NCBI GenBank assembly: GCA_003132145.1 | Contig: PKWU01000054.1 | Location: 1-56,982, forward strand | From: Granulicella sp. | Lineage (GTDB): Bacteria > Acidobacteriota > Terriglobia > Terriglobales > Acidobacteriaceae | DNA: 56,982 nucleotides | Reading direction: 5' to 3' | In this document: positions 17,611 to 26,229 of the stretch, piece after piece | How the letters are laid out: each line of letters starts with the position of its first letter | Position numbering within the stretch: position 1 is the stretch's first letter | Position numbers and translations under genes: made by a program | Notes under the pieces: generated by a model | What the model was told of the DNA's origin: nothing | Databases searched by the model: none | What the model saw: only the letters and a program-made list of their open reading frames with translations

Positions 17611-18000
17611 CCGGCAGGATGCGCGTTTTTAGCCGGGGATTGCGGCGTTTTTCCTATTTTCCAGCGGTTTTTCCACTTTTAAGAGGCTTTTCCACTTTCC
17701 AGCAGCTTTTCCACATTTGCACCCCGCGTCCACACTTTCTGCACCACTTCTGCGCCTTGCCCCGCCTTCCGTCGCGACCTACTCTCAACCCATGCCTTCG
17801 CCGCAGAACTTCCGGCCACCCATCCCGTCTCCGGATCGGCCCGTCACCCGCCCGGCGCCGGAGTGTTGATGCCGTGCCTTCCAGCCCCACCCTTGGTGAC
17901 CCCGTCAAACCCGCTCACAACGCGCAGTTTCAGAGAATTCCACAGCAATTTCCCTTGTTTTTCCCGTTAACCTGTCGTTAACATTCCGAAAATGGGAGTA
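17611..18000. other. Gene-free region with a cluster of DnaA-box-like sites
   Basis: No gene is recognised. Three TTTTCCAC motifs occur at 17669-17676, 17688-17695 and 17707-17714; the last extends to TTTTCCACA, one mismatch from the TTATCCACA DnaA box. Further on, GTTAAC is repeated at 17966-17971 and 17977-17982, 5 nt apart. In E. coli the ribonucleotide reductase promoter is also DnaA-controlled, so a link to nrdJ is possible but unproven. Confidence 0.4.
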
Positions 18001-18012
18001 TTCGCAGAGGTA

Positions 18013-18028
18013 ACACAATATCTTGTGC
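18013..18028 (+). promoter_or_regulatory. NrdR box upstream of nrdJ
   Basis: ACACAATATCTTGTGC matches the NrdR consensus (ACACWATATATWGTGT) at 14 of 16 positions and is nearly palindromic. It is immediately followed by a -10-like TATACT (18031-18036). NrdR is the ATP/dATP-sensing repressor of ribonucleotide reductase genes. A second box at the usual 31-32 bp distance was not found. Confidence 0.7.
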
Positions 18029-18035
18029 TTTATAC

Positions 18036-18064
18036 TTGACACACCCCACTGGGGGCGGTACTTT
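18036..18064 (+). promoter_or_regulatory. Candidate nrdJ promoter
   Basis: TTGACA (18036-18041) is followed after 17 nt by TACTTT (18059-18064). It overlaps the TATACT -10-like element next to the NrdR box, so two overlapping promoters are possible. The resulting 5' leader would be about 380 nt. Confidence 0.5.
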
Positions 18065-18075
18065 CACGACTGCAA

Positions 18076-18097
18076 CTCAGTAACCGCTCAGTAACCG
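18076..18097 (+). repeat. 11-bp tandem direct repeat in the nrdJ leader
   Basis: CTCAGTAACCG occurs twice with no gap (18076-18086, 18087-18097), just after the predicted transcription start. It could be a regulator site or simple slippage. Confidence 0.7.
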
Positions 18098-18274
18098 TCG
18101 AATCGATAGGGCCCAGACAACACCGGCTCCCCATCCCCTTAAACGTCTCCGCGGTTGGGCCGCAGGGTTCCCCGCCACGACAGAGGGGTCAGCAGACCCA
18201 TTTCGCCCGGTTCGGGAACCAAGGGCCACTTGCAGCACCGGCCAGCACGCGCCGTCCCCGGATTCAGCACTATT

Positions 18275-18416
18275 GCAGAGAAGGCACCAGGCATCACGGC
18301 AACACCCGCATCAGCGCCACGGCAGAGGAAACACCAGGCACCATTGCATCACTCGCATCCGCACCACTTCCGAGAAGCACCCGGGCCCCATTGCAGCACT
18401 TGTTTCGGCACCACCG
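18275..18416 (+). repeat. Three degenerate units of about 48 nt in the nrdJ leader
   Basis: Units begin near 18275 (GCAGAGAAGGCACCAGGCAT), 18322 (GCAGAGGAAACACCAGGCAC) and 18371 (CGAGAAGCACCCGGGCCCCA), each continuing with an ATTGCA-CACTCGCATC-type block. They fill the stretch between a GC-rich structured leader and the nrdJ ribosome binding site. Several frames stay open through it, but nothing recognisable is encoded. Confidence 0.6.
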
Positions 18417-18453
18417 GAACCGCCCATTAGAAATAGAAGGAGATGTACCGCTA

Positions 18454-21400
18454 ATGAACCCGATCCAGACCCATACCGACGCAATCAACCTCAACGCAAC
18501 CCAGGCCGCGCCCTCCACCGCCGCGCGCCCCGCCGCCGCGCACGCCACCGGCCTCGCCTTCTCGCGCCACTTCACGCGCCCCGGCATCTCTCCCTTCGAC
18601 GAGATCACATGGGAGCTGCGCGACGCCATCATTCAGGACTACAAGGGCCGCACCATCTTCGAGCAGAAGAGCGTGGAAGTGCCGAGCGACTGGTCGATGA
18701 CCGCGACCAACATTGTCGCGTCGAAGTACCTGCACGGCCAGGTGGGCACGCCCGAGCGCGAGAGCGGCGTGCGCGCGCTGATCACGCGCGTCGCCGAATC
18801 CATCCGCGACTGGGGCCTGCGCGACGGCTACTTCAGTACTCCCGCCGACGCCGCCACCTTCCACGCCGAACTCTGCCACCTGCTGCTCAACCAGAAGGTG
18901 GCCTTCAACTCGCCGGTCTGGTTCAACGTGGGCTGCGACCGCCTGGAGCCGAACTCCGACGCGCAGAACTGGCACTGGAATCCAGCCACCGGCCGGGTCG
19001 AGTTCTCCGTCACCGGCTACAGCAAGCCGCAGTGCTCCGCCTGCTTCATCAACTCGGTCAACGACTCGCTGGACTCGATCCTGACGCTGGCCAAGACCGA
19101 GGGCATGCTCTTCAAGTGGGGATCGGGCGCGGGCTCCAACCTCTCCAACATCCGCGGCAGCATGGAGACACTCTCCGGCGGAGGCACGGCCTCCGGTCCG
19201 CTCTCCTTCATGCGCGGATTCGACGCCTTCGCCGGCGTCATCAAGAGCGGCGGCAAAACCCGGCGCGCGGCCAAGATGGTGATCCTCAACATCGACCACC
19301 CCGACATCGAGGACTTCATCGAGTGCAAGGTCAAAGAGGAGACCAAGGCCTGGCACCTGGTGCAGGCCGGCTACGACGGCTCCGGACCGGACAGCGAGGC
19401 CTACAGCTCCATCTTCTTCCAGAACGCCAACAACAGCGTGCGCGTCACCGACGAGTTCATGCATGCGGTCGAGTCCGACGGCCCCTTCACCACCCGCACC
19501 GTCAAGGGCCGCCTGCCGGTCCACGAGTACCGCGCACGCGACCTGATGCACAAGATCGCCGAGGCCACATGGAAGTGCGGCGATCCCGGAATGCAGTACG
19601 ACACCACCATCAACAAGTGGCACACCAGCAAGAACACGGCCCGCATCAACGCCTCCAACCCATGCAGCGAGTACATGTTCCTGGACGACTCGGCCTGCAA
19701 CCTGGCCAGCTTCAACCTGCTGAAGTTCGTCACTCCCGGCGGACAGTTCGACATCGCCGCCTACCGCTATGCGATTGCCATCGTCACCACCGCGATGGAG
19801 ATCATCGTGGACGCGGCGGGCTATCCCACCGAGATGATCGCGCGCAACTCGCACGACTATCGCCCGCTGGGCCTGGGCTACGCCAACCTCGGCGCGCTTC
19901 TGATGGCCTTCGGCCTGCCGTACGACTCCGACGCCGGGCGCGACTTCGCCGCCACGCTGACCGCCATCCTCTGCGGCGACGCCTACTGGCAGTCCGCGCG
20001 CATCGCCGAGACCTGCGCCCCGCTGGGCGCGGCCACGCACATCACGCAGCAGAGCGAGATCACCGGCGGCGCGTGCCCCGGCTTCTACGTCAACCGCGAA
20101 CCATTCCTGGACGTCATCCGCATGCACCGCGCCGAAGTCAACAACATCGGCAAGCCGACCATCACCAGCCCGCGCACCACGCAAGAGCCGTTCCACGTTC
20201 CGCAGCTGGAACAACTGATCGCCGCCAGCCGCCACGCCTGGGACGGAGCCCTCGCGCACGGAGAAAAACACGGCTTCCGCAACTCCCAGGTCACGGTGCT
20301 TGCGCCGACCGGGACCATCGGCTTCATGATGGACTGCGACACCACCGGCGTCGAGCCGGAACTCGCACTCGTCAAGTACAAGAAGCTGGTAGGCGGCGGA
20401 ATGATCAAGATCGTCAACTCCACCGTTCCGTCGGCGCTGATCAAGCTGGGCTACAACGAGGCCCAGGTGAACGCCATCGTCAGCTACATCGACGCCACCG
20501 GCACCATCGAGGGCGCGCCGGGAATCAAGCCGGAGCACATGGCTGTCTTCGATTGCAGCTTCAAGCCGGCCAAGGGCACACGCTCCATCCACTACATGGG
20601 CCACATCAAGATGATGGCCGCCACACAGCCCTTCCTGTCCGGCGCGATCTCCAAGACCGTCAACCTGCCCCAGGACTGCTCGGTCGAAGACATCGCCGAG
20701 GCTTACATGGAGGCGTGGCGCCAGGGCATCAAGGCCGTCGCCATCTACCGCGACAACTCCAAGGGGACGCAGCCGCTCAACGTTGTGGCGCAGACCGACG
20801 ACAAGAAGGGCACGCGCGCCGTCGCCGCCAGCGCCGGCGATCTCGCCGAGGCAAAACAGGACCTCACCACCGCCGCGGAACGCATCGCTGCGCTGGAGAC
20901 CGCCAACGCAGCGCTGGCCCGCGAGCTAAACCAGATCCTCGCCGCCAGCACCCAGAACGTCGACACGCTGGACGCGCAGGCCCCGCCGCGCGCCAGCCGC
21001 CATCGCCTGCCCGGCGAGCGCGCCTCGGTCACCCACAAGTTCGCCATCGCCAACCATGAGGGATACATCACCGTCGGCCTCTATCCCAACGGCTACCCCG
21101 GCGAGATCTTCATCCGCATGGCGAAAGAAGGTTCCACCGTCTCCGGCCTGATGGACAGCTTCGCCACCGCCATCAGCATCTCGCTGCAACACGGCGTGCC
21201 GCTGCGCGTGCTCTGCGAGAAGTTCGCCCACACCCGCTTCGAGCCCTCCGGATGGACCGGCAACCCCGAGATCGGCTTCGCCAAGTCCATCATGGATTAC
21301 ATCTTCCGCTGGATTCAGATCCGCTTCCTCTCCGGCCACCAGCTCGACCTCTTCGCCAACATGAACTCCCCCGCCGGCGAAGCTGCTTCGTCCGACGCAG

Positions 21401-21771
21401 TCCTCCCGGGCGGCGCGCTCGACAACCTCTCCGCCGCCGATGCCAGCCCCCAGACCATCCTCGAGCGCGAGGCCCGAACCCCTCGCGCCCTCGCCGACCA
21501 GGACATCTTCGACAACGGCGCCGCCAGCCAGTTTGAAGACCACACCCCGCCGCAGCACGGTATCGCCCCTGAAACCTCCGCCAGCATGGACAACGCACCG
21601 CAGACCAGCGACGCCCTCGCCGACCGCGGCCTCTACCATCCCTCCGACGCCATGAAGAGCATGTACGACATGGGCGACGCACCCTCCTGCGCCACCTGCG
21701 GAGCCATCATGACCCGCTCCGGCTCCTGCTACCGCTGCATGAGCTGCGGCAGCACCAGTGGGTGTTCCTAA
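18454..21771 (+). CDS. nrdJ: Adenosylcobalamin-dependent ribonucleotide reductase (class II)
   Basis: This enzyme reduces ribonucleotides to deoxyribonucleotides using vitamin B12 and works with or without oxygen. The 1105-residue chain shows NSPVWFNVGC, PQCSACFINSVNDSLDSI (redox Cys near residue 194), NPCSEYMFLDDSACNLASFN (radical Cys and Glu near 402-405) and PTGTIGFMMDCDTTGVEPEL. A TSCPD-type domain follows (about 850-960), then a low-complexity linker and a C-terminal tail CATCGAIMTRSGSCYRCMSC with reductant or zinc cysteines. I chose the ATG at 18454, after AAGGAG, over an upstream in-frame start at 18391. The NrdR box and long leader suggest control by nucleotide pools. Confidence 0.95.
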   Translation: MNPIQTHTDAINLNATQAAPSTAARPAAAHATGLAFSRHFTRPGISPFDEITWELRDAIIQDYKGRTIFEQKSVEVPSDWSMTATNIVASKYLHGQVGTPERESGVRALITRVAESIRDWGLRDGYFSTPADAATFHAELCHLLLNQKVAFNSPVWFNVGCDRLEPNSDAQNWHWNPATGRVEFSVTGYSKPQCSACFINSVNDSLDSILTLAKTEGMLFKWGSGAGSNLSNIRGSMETLSGGGTASGPLSFMRGFDAFAGVIKSGGKTRRAAKMVILNIDHPDIEDFIECKVKEETKAWHLVQAGYDGSGPDSEAYSSIFFQNANNSVRVTDEFMHAVESDGPFTTRTVKGRLPVHEYRARDLMHKIAEATWKCGDPGMQYDTTINKWHTSKNTARINASNPCSEYMFLDDSACNLASFNLLKFVTPGGQFDIAAYRYAIAIVTTAMEIIVDAAGYPTEMIARNSHDYRPLGLGYANLGALLMAFGLPYDSDAGRDFAATLTAILCGDAYWQSARIAETCAPLGAATHITQQSEITGGACPGFYVNREPFLDVIRMHRAEVNNIGKPTITSPRTTQEPFHVPQLEQLIAASRHAWDGALAHGEKHGFRNSQVTVLAPTGTIGFMMDCDTTGVEPELALVKYKKLVGGGMIKIVNSTVPSALIKLGYNEAQVNAIVSYIDATGTIEGAPGIKPEHMAVFDCSFKPAKGTRSIHYMGHIKMMAATQPFLSGAISKTVNLPQDCSVEDIAEAYMEAWRQGIKAVAIYRDNSKGTQPLNVVAQTDDKKGTRAVAASAGDLAEAKQDLTTAAERIAALETANAALARELNQILAASTQNVDTLDAQAPPRASRHRLPGERASVTHKFAIANHEGYITVGLYPNGYPGEIFIRMAKEGSTVSGLMDSFATAISISLQHGVPLRVLCEKFAHTRFEPSGWTGNPEIGFAKSIMDYIFRWIQIRFLSGHQLDLFANMNSPAGEAASSDAVLPGGALDNLSAADASPQTILEREARTPRALADQDIFDNGAASQFEDHTPPQHGIAPETSASMDNAPQTSDALADRGLYHPSDAMKSMYDMGDAPSCATCGAIMTRSGSCYRCMSCGSTSGCS

Positions 21772-21851
21772 ACTCATGGCCTGCGAGTGCCCTATTCATG
21801 CGGTCTCATCGCATGAGTGGGAAGACAATCCGATTCACTGAAAGGAACAAG

Positions 21852-22061
21852 ATGAACGAACTATTGGAAGCGCCAGAACAGATGGCGCGCGCCCGCTCCG
21901 CAGAGCCCGAGGTCTACCCCTCCGGAGACTGTTGGCGCTTCCGCTGGGCGGGCCAGGACCACGGCTCCTTCGACTCCGAGCAGGACGCCAAGAACGCCGC
22001 TCTCCGCTGCAAGAAGCAGACCACCATGCACCTCGCCGCCGCCGCCCTCAACCGCCACTAA
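21852..22061 (+). CDS. Small uncharacterised protein
   Basis: This 69-residue protein starts at an ATG preceded by AAAGGAAC, 80 nt after nrdJ. It contains YPSGDCWRFRWAGQDHGSF followed by an Ala/Lys-rich helix (EQDAKNAALRCKKQ). The layout (short beta segments, then a helix) recalls small DUF2188-like proteins, but I cannot assign it. The good ribosome binding site and composition suggest it is real and may be cotranscribed with nrdJ. Confidence 0.6.
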   Translation: MNELLEAPEQMARARSAEPEVYPSGDCWRFRWAGQDHGSFDSEQDAKNAALRCKKQTTMHLAAAALNRH

Positions 22062-22086
22062 GTCAAGTTCGCCCGAGCTGCGCGCT

Positions 22087-22228
22087 TTACACCGCCACCG
22101 TGAATGTGTCCTCGCTACGCGTCACTGCGCGGTACAGGGTGTCGCGCTCGAAGGGCACGCGCCCGGCCTCGGTAATCAGCCGCACTAAATCCGACCGCGC
22201 ATCCCCTGCGGAGTGGTCGCGCCCCTCA
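22087..22228 (-). pseudogene. C-terminal fragment resembling radical-SAM futalosine enzymes (MqnE-like)
   Basis: The last 47 codons of an open frame read DLVRLITEAGRVPFERDTLY, then RAVTRSEDTFTV before a stop. This resembles the C terminus of aminofutalosine synthase (MqnE) and relatives. Nothing upstream on this strand continues the enzyme; the TonB receptor gene ends 13 nt away, so the rest seems to have been deleted or displaced. The assignment rests on recall of the conserved EAGRxPxERDTLY ending. Confidence 0.45.
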
Positions 22229-22240
22229 CTGTGACCGCTC

Positions 22241-25200
22241 TTAGAAGCTGAAATTGGCCTGGAGCATGATGGTCCGGACCGCGTTCCCGCCACCGAACGG
22301 GCCACCCCCGATACTGAGCGTTTGACCGAACTGCGGGTTGGTCCAGGTGCTTACGGGAATTCCGTAAGGGACCTGGTTGAATAGATTCTGCGCCTGCGCG
22401 CCAATGGTCAGGGTGTACTTGCGGTCTGAGCCGCCACCGAAGCCACCGGGACCCCCAGGACCGCCAGGGCCTCCGCCAAATCCGCCGCGACCGCCGCCAC
22501 CACCGCCGCCGGGACGGCCACCGCCGGGAGGGCCACCCATGCCGCCCATGCCACCCGGGCCACCGGGACCGCCGGCCTGCGCGGCAGCCAGGGCAGCCGC
22601 CGTCTTGGGGCCAATCGCGAAGGATCTAGCTAGCCTGAGATTGAACGATACATTGGCCGGGCCGGTGCAGAAGTTGACCGGGATCTGGTTGTCAGTCGAA
22701 GCGCCCGCGGAATAATTCGAGTTGATGAAGTTCGCCTCTTGGGTGCATTGCGCGAAGCTGCCCAGGGCGGGCATGGTCCCGGCGGCAGGATTCCAGGCCA
22801 CGCGGTCGTTGAACCCGAGGGTCACTGCGTCGGGGGTTCCGATGGTCACGTTGTAGGGTGAACCGGACTGCGCAAAGATCATTGGGCTGGCAGTGAATTT
22901 GTAGGGCAGCGGGATGCTTCCGCCGAGCACCATCCGGTTGCGGGTTGCGAAGGCGGCGCGGCCGTAGTCCACCGTGGAGTTGAAGGGGTCGGAGATGCTG
23001 CTGATGTTGGAGTTTGCCCAGTTGGCCGAGTAGAACCCGAAGATGGTGATGCCCTTGGGGGTGCGCACGTTGATGTTGGTGTTGATCTGGTTCTGGCGGA
23101 AGACGCCTTCCGACTGGTTGACGCTGTCGATGGCCGAGCTGCCGACTCCGACCGGAATACTGCGGCTCAGGAACTGGTGCTCGCCGCGCGCATTCATATA
23201 GGTGACTGACACGCTGGCGTACTTTCCGATCTGTTGTTCGACCGATGCCGCCGACTGGACAATGTAAGCGCTGCGCAGGTTGGGATCGTTGACCGTGGGC
23301 GAGACCGCCTCAGAGGAGGTTCCGGTAACCGATGTGCAGGCGCTGCTGTAAGGCAGCGTGCCCGATGAGGTCGGCATGCAGAGGGCGCCGGGATTACTGT
23401 AGGTGTAGCTTTGCGAGTTCTGTCCGTCGTTCGCGATCTGGGATTGAATGCTGCTGAGGGAAAAGCGGTTGTAGAAGATGCCGAAACCACCCCGCAGGAC
23501 CGTGGTCGTTGTTCCACTCTTCCTTGGAATGCCATAGGCGAGGGAGATGCGCGGGGCAAGGTCATGGGCGCTATCGATCACATTCTGAGCTTCATATCGA
23601 AGACCGTAGCTGATGGTCAGATTCGGCCTTGCCTTCCAGTCGTCCTCGGCATACAGGCCCAGGTCAGTCTCGCGCGCGCCGATGGTGTAGTTAGTGATAG
23701 CCTTCAGCCCGAACTGGCTGGCGATGCCGCACTGATATGACGGATAGAGTGGCGACCCGGCCGTCATGTTGGCAGCCGAGCAAGGGGTGGCGTTCACGGG
23801 GAGGGTGGCCAGGCAGTTGCTCGGCTTGGTGGTTACCCCCGGGTCGGTGCACGGATCGAGTAGGTAGTTGTAGGCGAACGAGCCGTTGATTCCATCGTTT
23901 GAGTAGTTCGACTCGTTGGACGTGCGCAGACGGCCGCCCAACCGGACAAAGTTCTTCACCAACTGGATGGAGGTGTAGTTCTGCAGCTCGATGTGGTCCC
24001 CGGCGCTGGTGCTGATGCTGCCGCCGCCAACATTGAAACCGCCCTGCACAGAGATGGCCGGGGCTGTGTTGAGCGGTGTTGAGTTCGACGAGCTGTGCTC
24101 GTACTCGAAGCGCGTCTCGTTGATGACCTTGCTGCTGATCAACTGCGTATCGCTGATCTGGATATCCTGGTCGGAGCTGCTGCTGTCGGAACCCGTGGTC
24201 AGCAACGCGCTGGCTACGGTGGGGTTGACACTGCTGCTCGACGACTCATATTCATAGCGTGTCATCAGAGTATTCTTCGCGCCCAGCATCATGTCCACGC
24301 GCGGACTGAGGTCCCACCGCGTCGCCGGCGTAGCCTCCGCACGCGCCGAGTCAGGGAAGGGATAGCTATTGCAATTGTCAGTCAGGTCGCCCGGCGCGCA
24401 CAGCACCGCCGAAGTCGGCGAAGTGCTGTAGATGGCCGACGGATTGACGATTGTGTTGTTGTCCATGGTGCGGTGCGATCCCGACAAGGTAAACGACATC
24501 CCACTCTTGATCGGTCCGGTCAAATTGCCCATGAAGAAGAGCGTGTGATAGTCCGGCTGGCCGGCGCCCAGAAACGGAGTCGATGTATTGAAGACTTTGT
24601 CCCCGAACATGGTCATGAGACTGCCGTGGTACGCGGCGGTCCCAGGCTTTGTGATGATTTCGATACGTCCATATCCGAGCTGGTCATACTGGGCCGAGAA
24701 CGGGTTCTGGTTGATGCGGATCGCAAGGATGGACGACTTCGGGGGCAGTTGACCGCCGGTAAAGCCATCGATATAAATCTGACCGCCGTTCGGTCCGGCC
24801 GAGGGGCCGGCAAGCGCCTGAAGCTCGGTCTGGAGTTCGTCCGGATCGTCGGACAGAGCGTCCAGCGCAGCCCCGGTGATCACTGTCGAGCTGGCATTGT
24901 TCTCAGGATCTGTGCTGAGGGCGACCGTGTCGGTGTGAACATTCACCTGCTGCATCTGCTCCTGCAGCGTCATCTTCACATCCAGGGCCTGGTTTGCGCC
25001 GGCCGAGACACTGATCGCCTGATTGACATAAACGGCGAAGCCCGGAGCGGTCACGGTCAGCCCATAGGCGCCAGTGGCCAAGTTGCGGAAGGTGTAGGTT
25101 CCGTCGCTCTTCGAGACGGTCGACTGCGTCGTACCGGAAGCCGACTTCAATGCCAGAGTCGCGCCCGGAATCAGCGCGTCATCCGGGTCCACAACGCTGC

Positions 25201-25309
25201 CATGCAGCGTGGCGCTTGAGGCCGCCGGGGACGGCTGGGCCATGGCCACGAACGAAACCGAAGCAACGAGAAAAAGTAGAACGACCGCCGACCGTGTTCG
25301 AATTGACAT
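22241..25309 (-). CDS. Oar-like TonB-dependent receptor with carboxypeptidase-regulatory domain
   Basis: This outer-membrane receptor has 1022 residues. It has a signal peptide (AVVLLFLVASVSFVAMAQ), a CarboxypepD_reg domain (LHGSVVDPDDALIPGATLAL and SKSDGTYTFRNLATGAYG), a plug region (STVITGAALDALSDDPDELQ) and a long beta-barrel. An unusual Gly/Pro/Met-rich segment (about residues 910-960, [19 protein letters not shown] and onward) precedes the last strands, and the chain ends in a terminal Phe (MLQANFSF), as in many outer-membrane proteins. The ATG at 25309 follows TAGGAGTGAAG. It is divergent from a Cpx-like response regulator, with CpxR-type boxes between. The substrate is probably an oligosaccharide or peptide. 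Confidence 0.88.
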   Translation of the reverse strand: MSIRTRSAVVLLFLVASVSFVAMAQPSPAASSATLHGSVVDPDDALIPGATLALKSASGTTQSTVSKSDGTYTFRNLATGAYGLTVTAPGFAVYVNQAISVSAGANQALDVKMTLQEQMQQVNVHTDTVALSTDPENNASSTVITGAALDALSDDPDELQTELQALAGPSAGPNGGQIYIDGFTGGQLPPKSSILAIRINQNPFSAQYDQLGYGRIEIITKPGTAAYHGSLMTMFGDKVFNTSTPFLGAGQPDYHTLFFMGNLTGPIKSGMSFTLSGSHRTMDNNTIVNPSAIYSTSPTSAVLCAPGDLTDNCNSYPFPDSARAEATPATRWDLSPRVDMMLGAKNTLMTRYEYESSSSSVNPTVASALLTTGSDSSSSDQDIQISDTQLISSKVINETRFEYEHSSSNSTPLNTAPAISVQGGFNVGGGSISTSAGDHIELQNYTSIQLVKNFVRLGGRLRTSNESNYSNDGINGSFAYNYLLDPCTDPGVTTKPSNCLATLPVNATPCSAANMTAGSPLYPSYQCGIASQFGLKAITNYTIGARETDLGLYAEDDWKARPNLTISYGLRYEAQNVIDSAHDLAPRISLAYGIPRKSGTTTTVLRGGFGIFYNRFSLSSIQSQIANDGQNSQSYTYSNPGALCMPTSSGTLPYSSACTSVTGTSSEAVSPTVNDPNLRSAYIVQSAASVEQQIGKYASVSVTYMNARGEHQFLSRSIPVGVGSSAIDSVNQSEGVFRQNQINTNINVRTPKGITIFGFYSANWANSNISSISDPFNSTVDYGRAAFATRNRMVLGGSIPLPYKFTASPMIFAQSGSPYNVTIGTPDAVTLGFNDRVAWNPAAGTMPALGSFAQCTQEANFINSNYSAGASTDNQIPVNFCTGPANVSFNLRLARSFAIGPKTAAALAAAQAGGPGGPGGMGGMGGPPGGGRPGGGGGGGRGGFGGGPGGPGGPGGFGGGSDRKYTLTIGAQAQNLFNQVPYGIPVSTWTNPQFGQTLSIGGGPFGGGNAVRTIMLQANFSF

Positions 25310-25412
25310 CTTCACTCCTACCGACGAAAACACTACATTGAGGAAAAGCTCGTCTTGCCTGAACAACCATATTCAGGAGAAATCAAGTCACGGCGCCGTG
25401 CGGTCATAATGG

Positions 25413-25427
25413 GTAACACCTTGTAAC
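25413..25427 (+). promoter_or_regulatory. CpxR-like box, plus orientation
   Basis: GTAAC-N5-GTAAC matches the CpxR consensus (GTAAA-N5-GTAAA) except for the last base of each half. It lies about 105 bp from the TonB receptor start and 90 bp from the response-regulator start. Confidence 0.55.
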
Positions 25428-25444
25428 AAAATGTCGCTTCTACT

Positions 25445-25459
25445 GTGACCATTTGTTAC
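25445..25459 (-). promoter_or_regulatory. CpxR-like box, minus orientation
   Basis: Read on the minus strand, this is GTAAC-N5-GTCAC, the same architecture as the box at 25413-25427, in opposite orientation and 17 bp away. Divergent boxes fit control of both flanking genes. Confidence 0.5.
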
Positions 25460-25515
25460 ATTTTGCTGCATTCATCCCGAACGAGAGGGCATAGGCTCAA
25501 AGGAGCGAGATCCAA

Positions 25516-26226
25516 GTGGAAGAGATCCTCCTCATTGACGATGATGTCGAGCTTTGCTCGATGCTGGCCGACTACCTCGGGCGGTATGGTTTTCATGTCT
25601 CCGCCGTGCACCGAGGCGATACCGGGCTGAAGGAAGCGGTCAAGAAGCAGTACGCTCTGATCCTCCTGGACGTGATGCTTCCAGGGCTCGATGGCTTTGA
25701 AGTGCTGAAGCGGATCCGGGCCGTCTCGTCGATCAACGTCCTTCTTCTAACTGCTCGCGGAGACGACGTCGACCGTATTGTGGGGTTGGAGATCGGCGCG
25801 GACGACTACCTTCCCAAGCCGTTTAATCCGCGCGAGTTGCTGGCCAGAATGCGCGCCATCCTGCGGCGAAGCTCAGGCGCCGAAGCCACCGTCGAGCCGA
25901 CGCTGCTGCGGTCGGATGGGCTGGAGCTGAACACTGCCGCCAGAACGGTGTCGCAGAATGGGCAGAGGATCGAACTCACCGACGTTGAGTTTGCATTGCT
26001 GGAATCGCTGCTGCACTCCCCGGGAAAAGTCGTCACTCGCGAAGATCTGGCGGAAAAGGCGCTTGGCCGCGAGTTCCATCCGTTCGATCGCAGCCTGGAC
26101 ATGCATATCAGTCGACTGCGCAGAAAGCTCAGCGGCAGCGGCACGGAAGACGATCTGGTGAAGACGGTTCGTGGGGCGGGCTATCAGCTCGCTGTACATA
26201 GTGGTGCCTCGACCCCAAAGGACTAA
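25516..26226 (+). CDS. OmpR-family response regulator, Cpx-like
   Basis: This 236-residue regulator has a receiver domain (ILLIDDDVELCSMLADYL acidic pocket, phospho-acceptor Asp near residue 52 in LILLDVMLPG, Thr in LLLTARGD, Lys in YLPKPFNPREL) and an OmpR/PhoB winged helix (VEFALLESLLHSPGKVVTRE, SLDMHISRLRRKLSG, VRGAGYQLA). It most resembles CpxR. The GTG start at 25516 follows AGGAG at 25501-25505. The kinase gene begins 3 nt after its stop. CpxR-like boxes upstream suggest self-regulation. Confidence 0.9.
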   Translation: MEEILLIDDDVELCSMLADYLGRYGFHVSAVHRGDTGLKEAVKKQYALILLDVMLPGLDGFEVLKRIRAVSSINVLLLTARGDDVDRIVGLEIGADDYLPKPFNPRELLARMRAILRRSSGAEATVEPTLLRSDGLELNTAARTVSQNGQRIELTDVEFALLESLLHSPGKVVTREDLAEKALGREFHPFDRSLDMHISRLRRKLSGSGTEDDLVKTVRGAGYQLAVHSGASTPKD

Positions 26227-26229
26227 GCG

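Noticed and set aside
17611..17990. Replication origin based on DnaA-like boxes
   Set aside because: No dnaA, dnaN, parAB or AT-rich unwinding region is nearby; three boxes alone are too weak.
18044..18060. Second NrdR box at 31 bp from the first
   Set aside because: The sequence CCCCACTGGGGGCGGT lacks the palindromic NrdR pattern.
18180..18205. GTCAGCAGACC resembling the B12 box of cobalamin riboswitches, attractive upstream of a B12-dependent enzyme
   Set aside because: The bases form a simple hairpin (GGGTC-AGCA-GACCC), and the other conserved riboswitch elements (GCCACTG, CGCAACTGT-type) are not found in order.
18451..20604. Long minus-strand open frame opposite nrdJ
   Set aside because: It is a mirror frame produced by high-GC codon bias; the plus strand encodes clear ribonucleotide reductase motifs.
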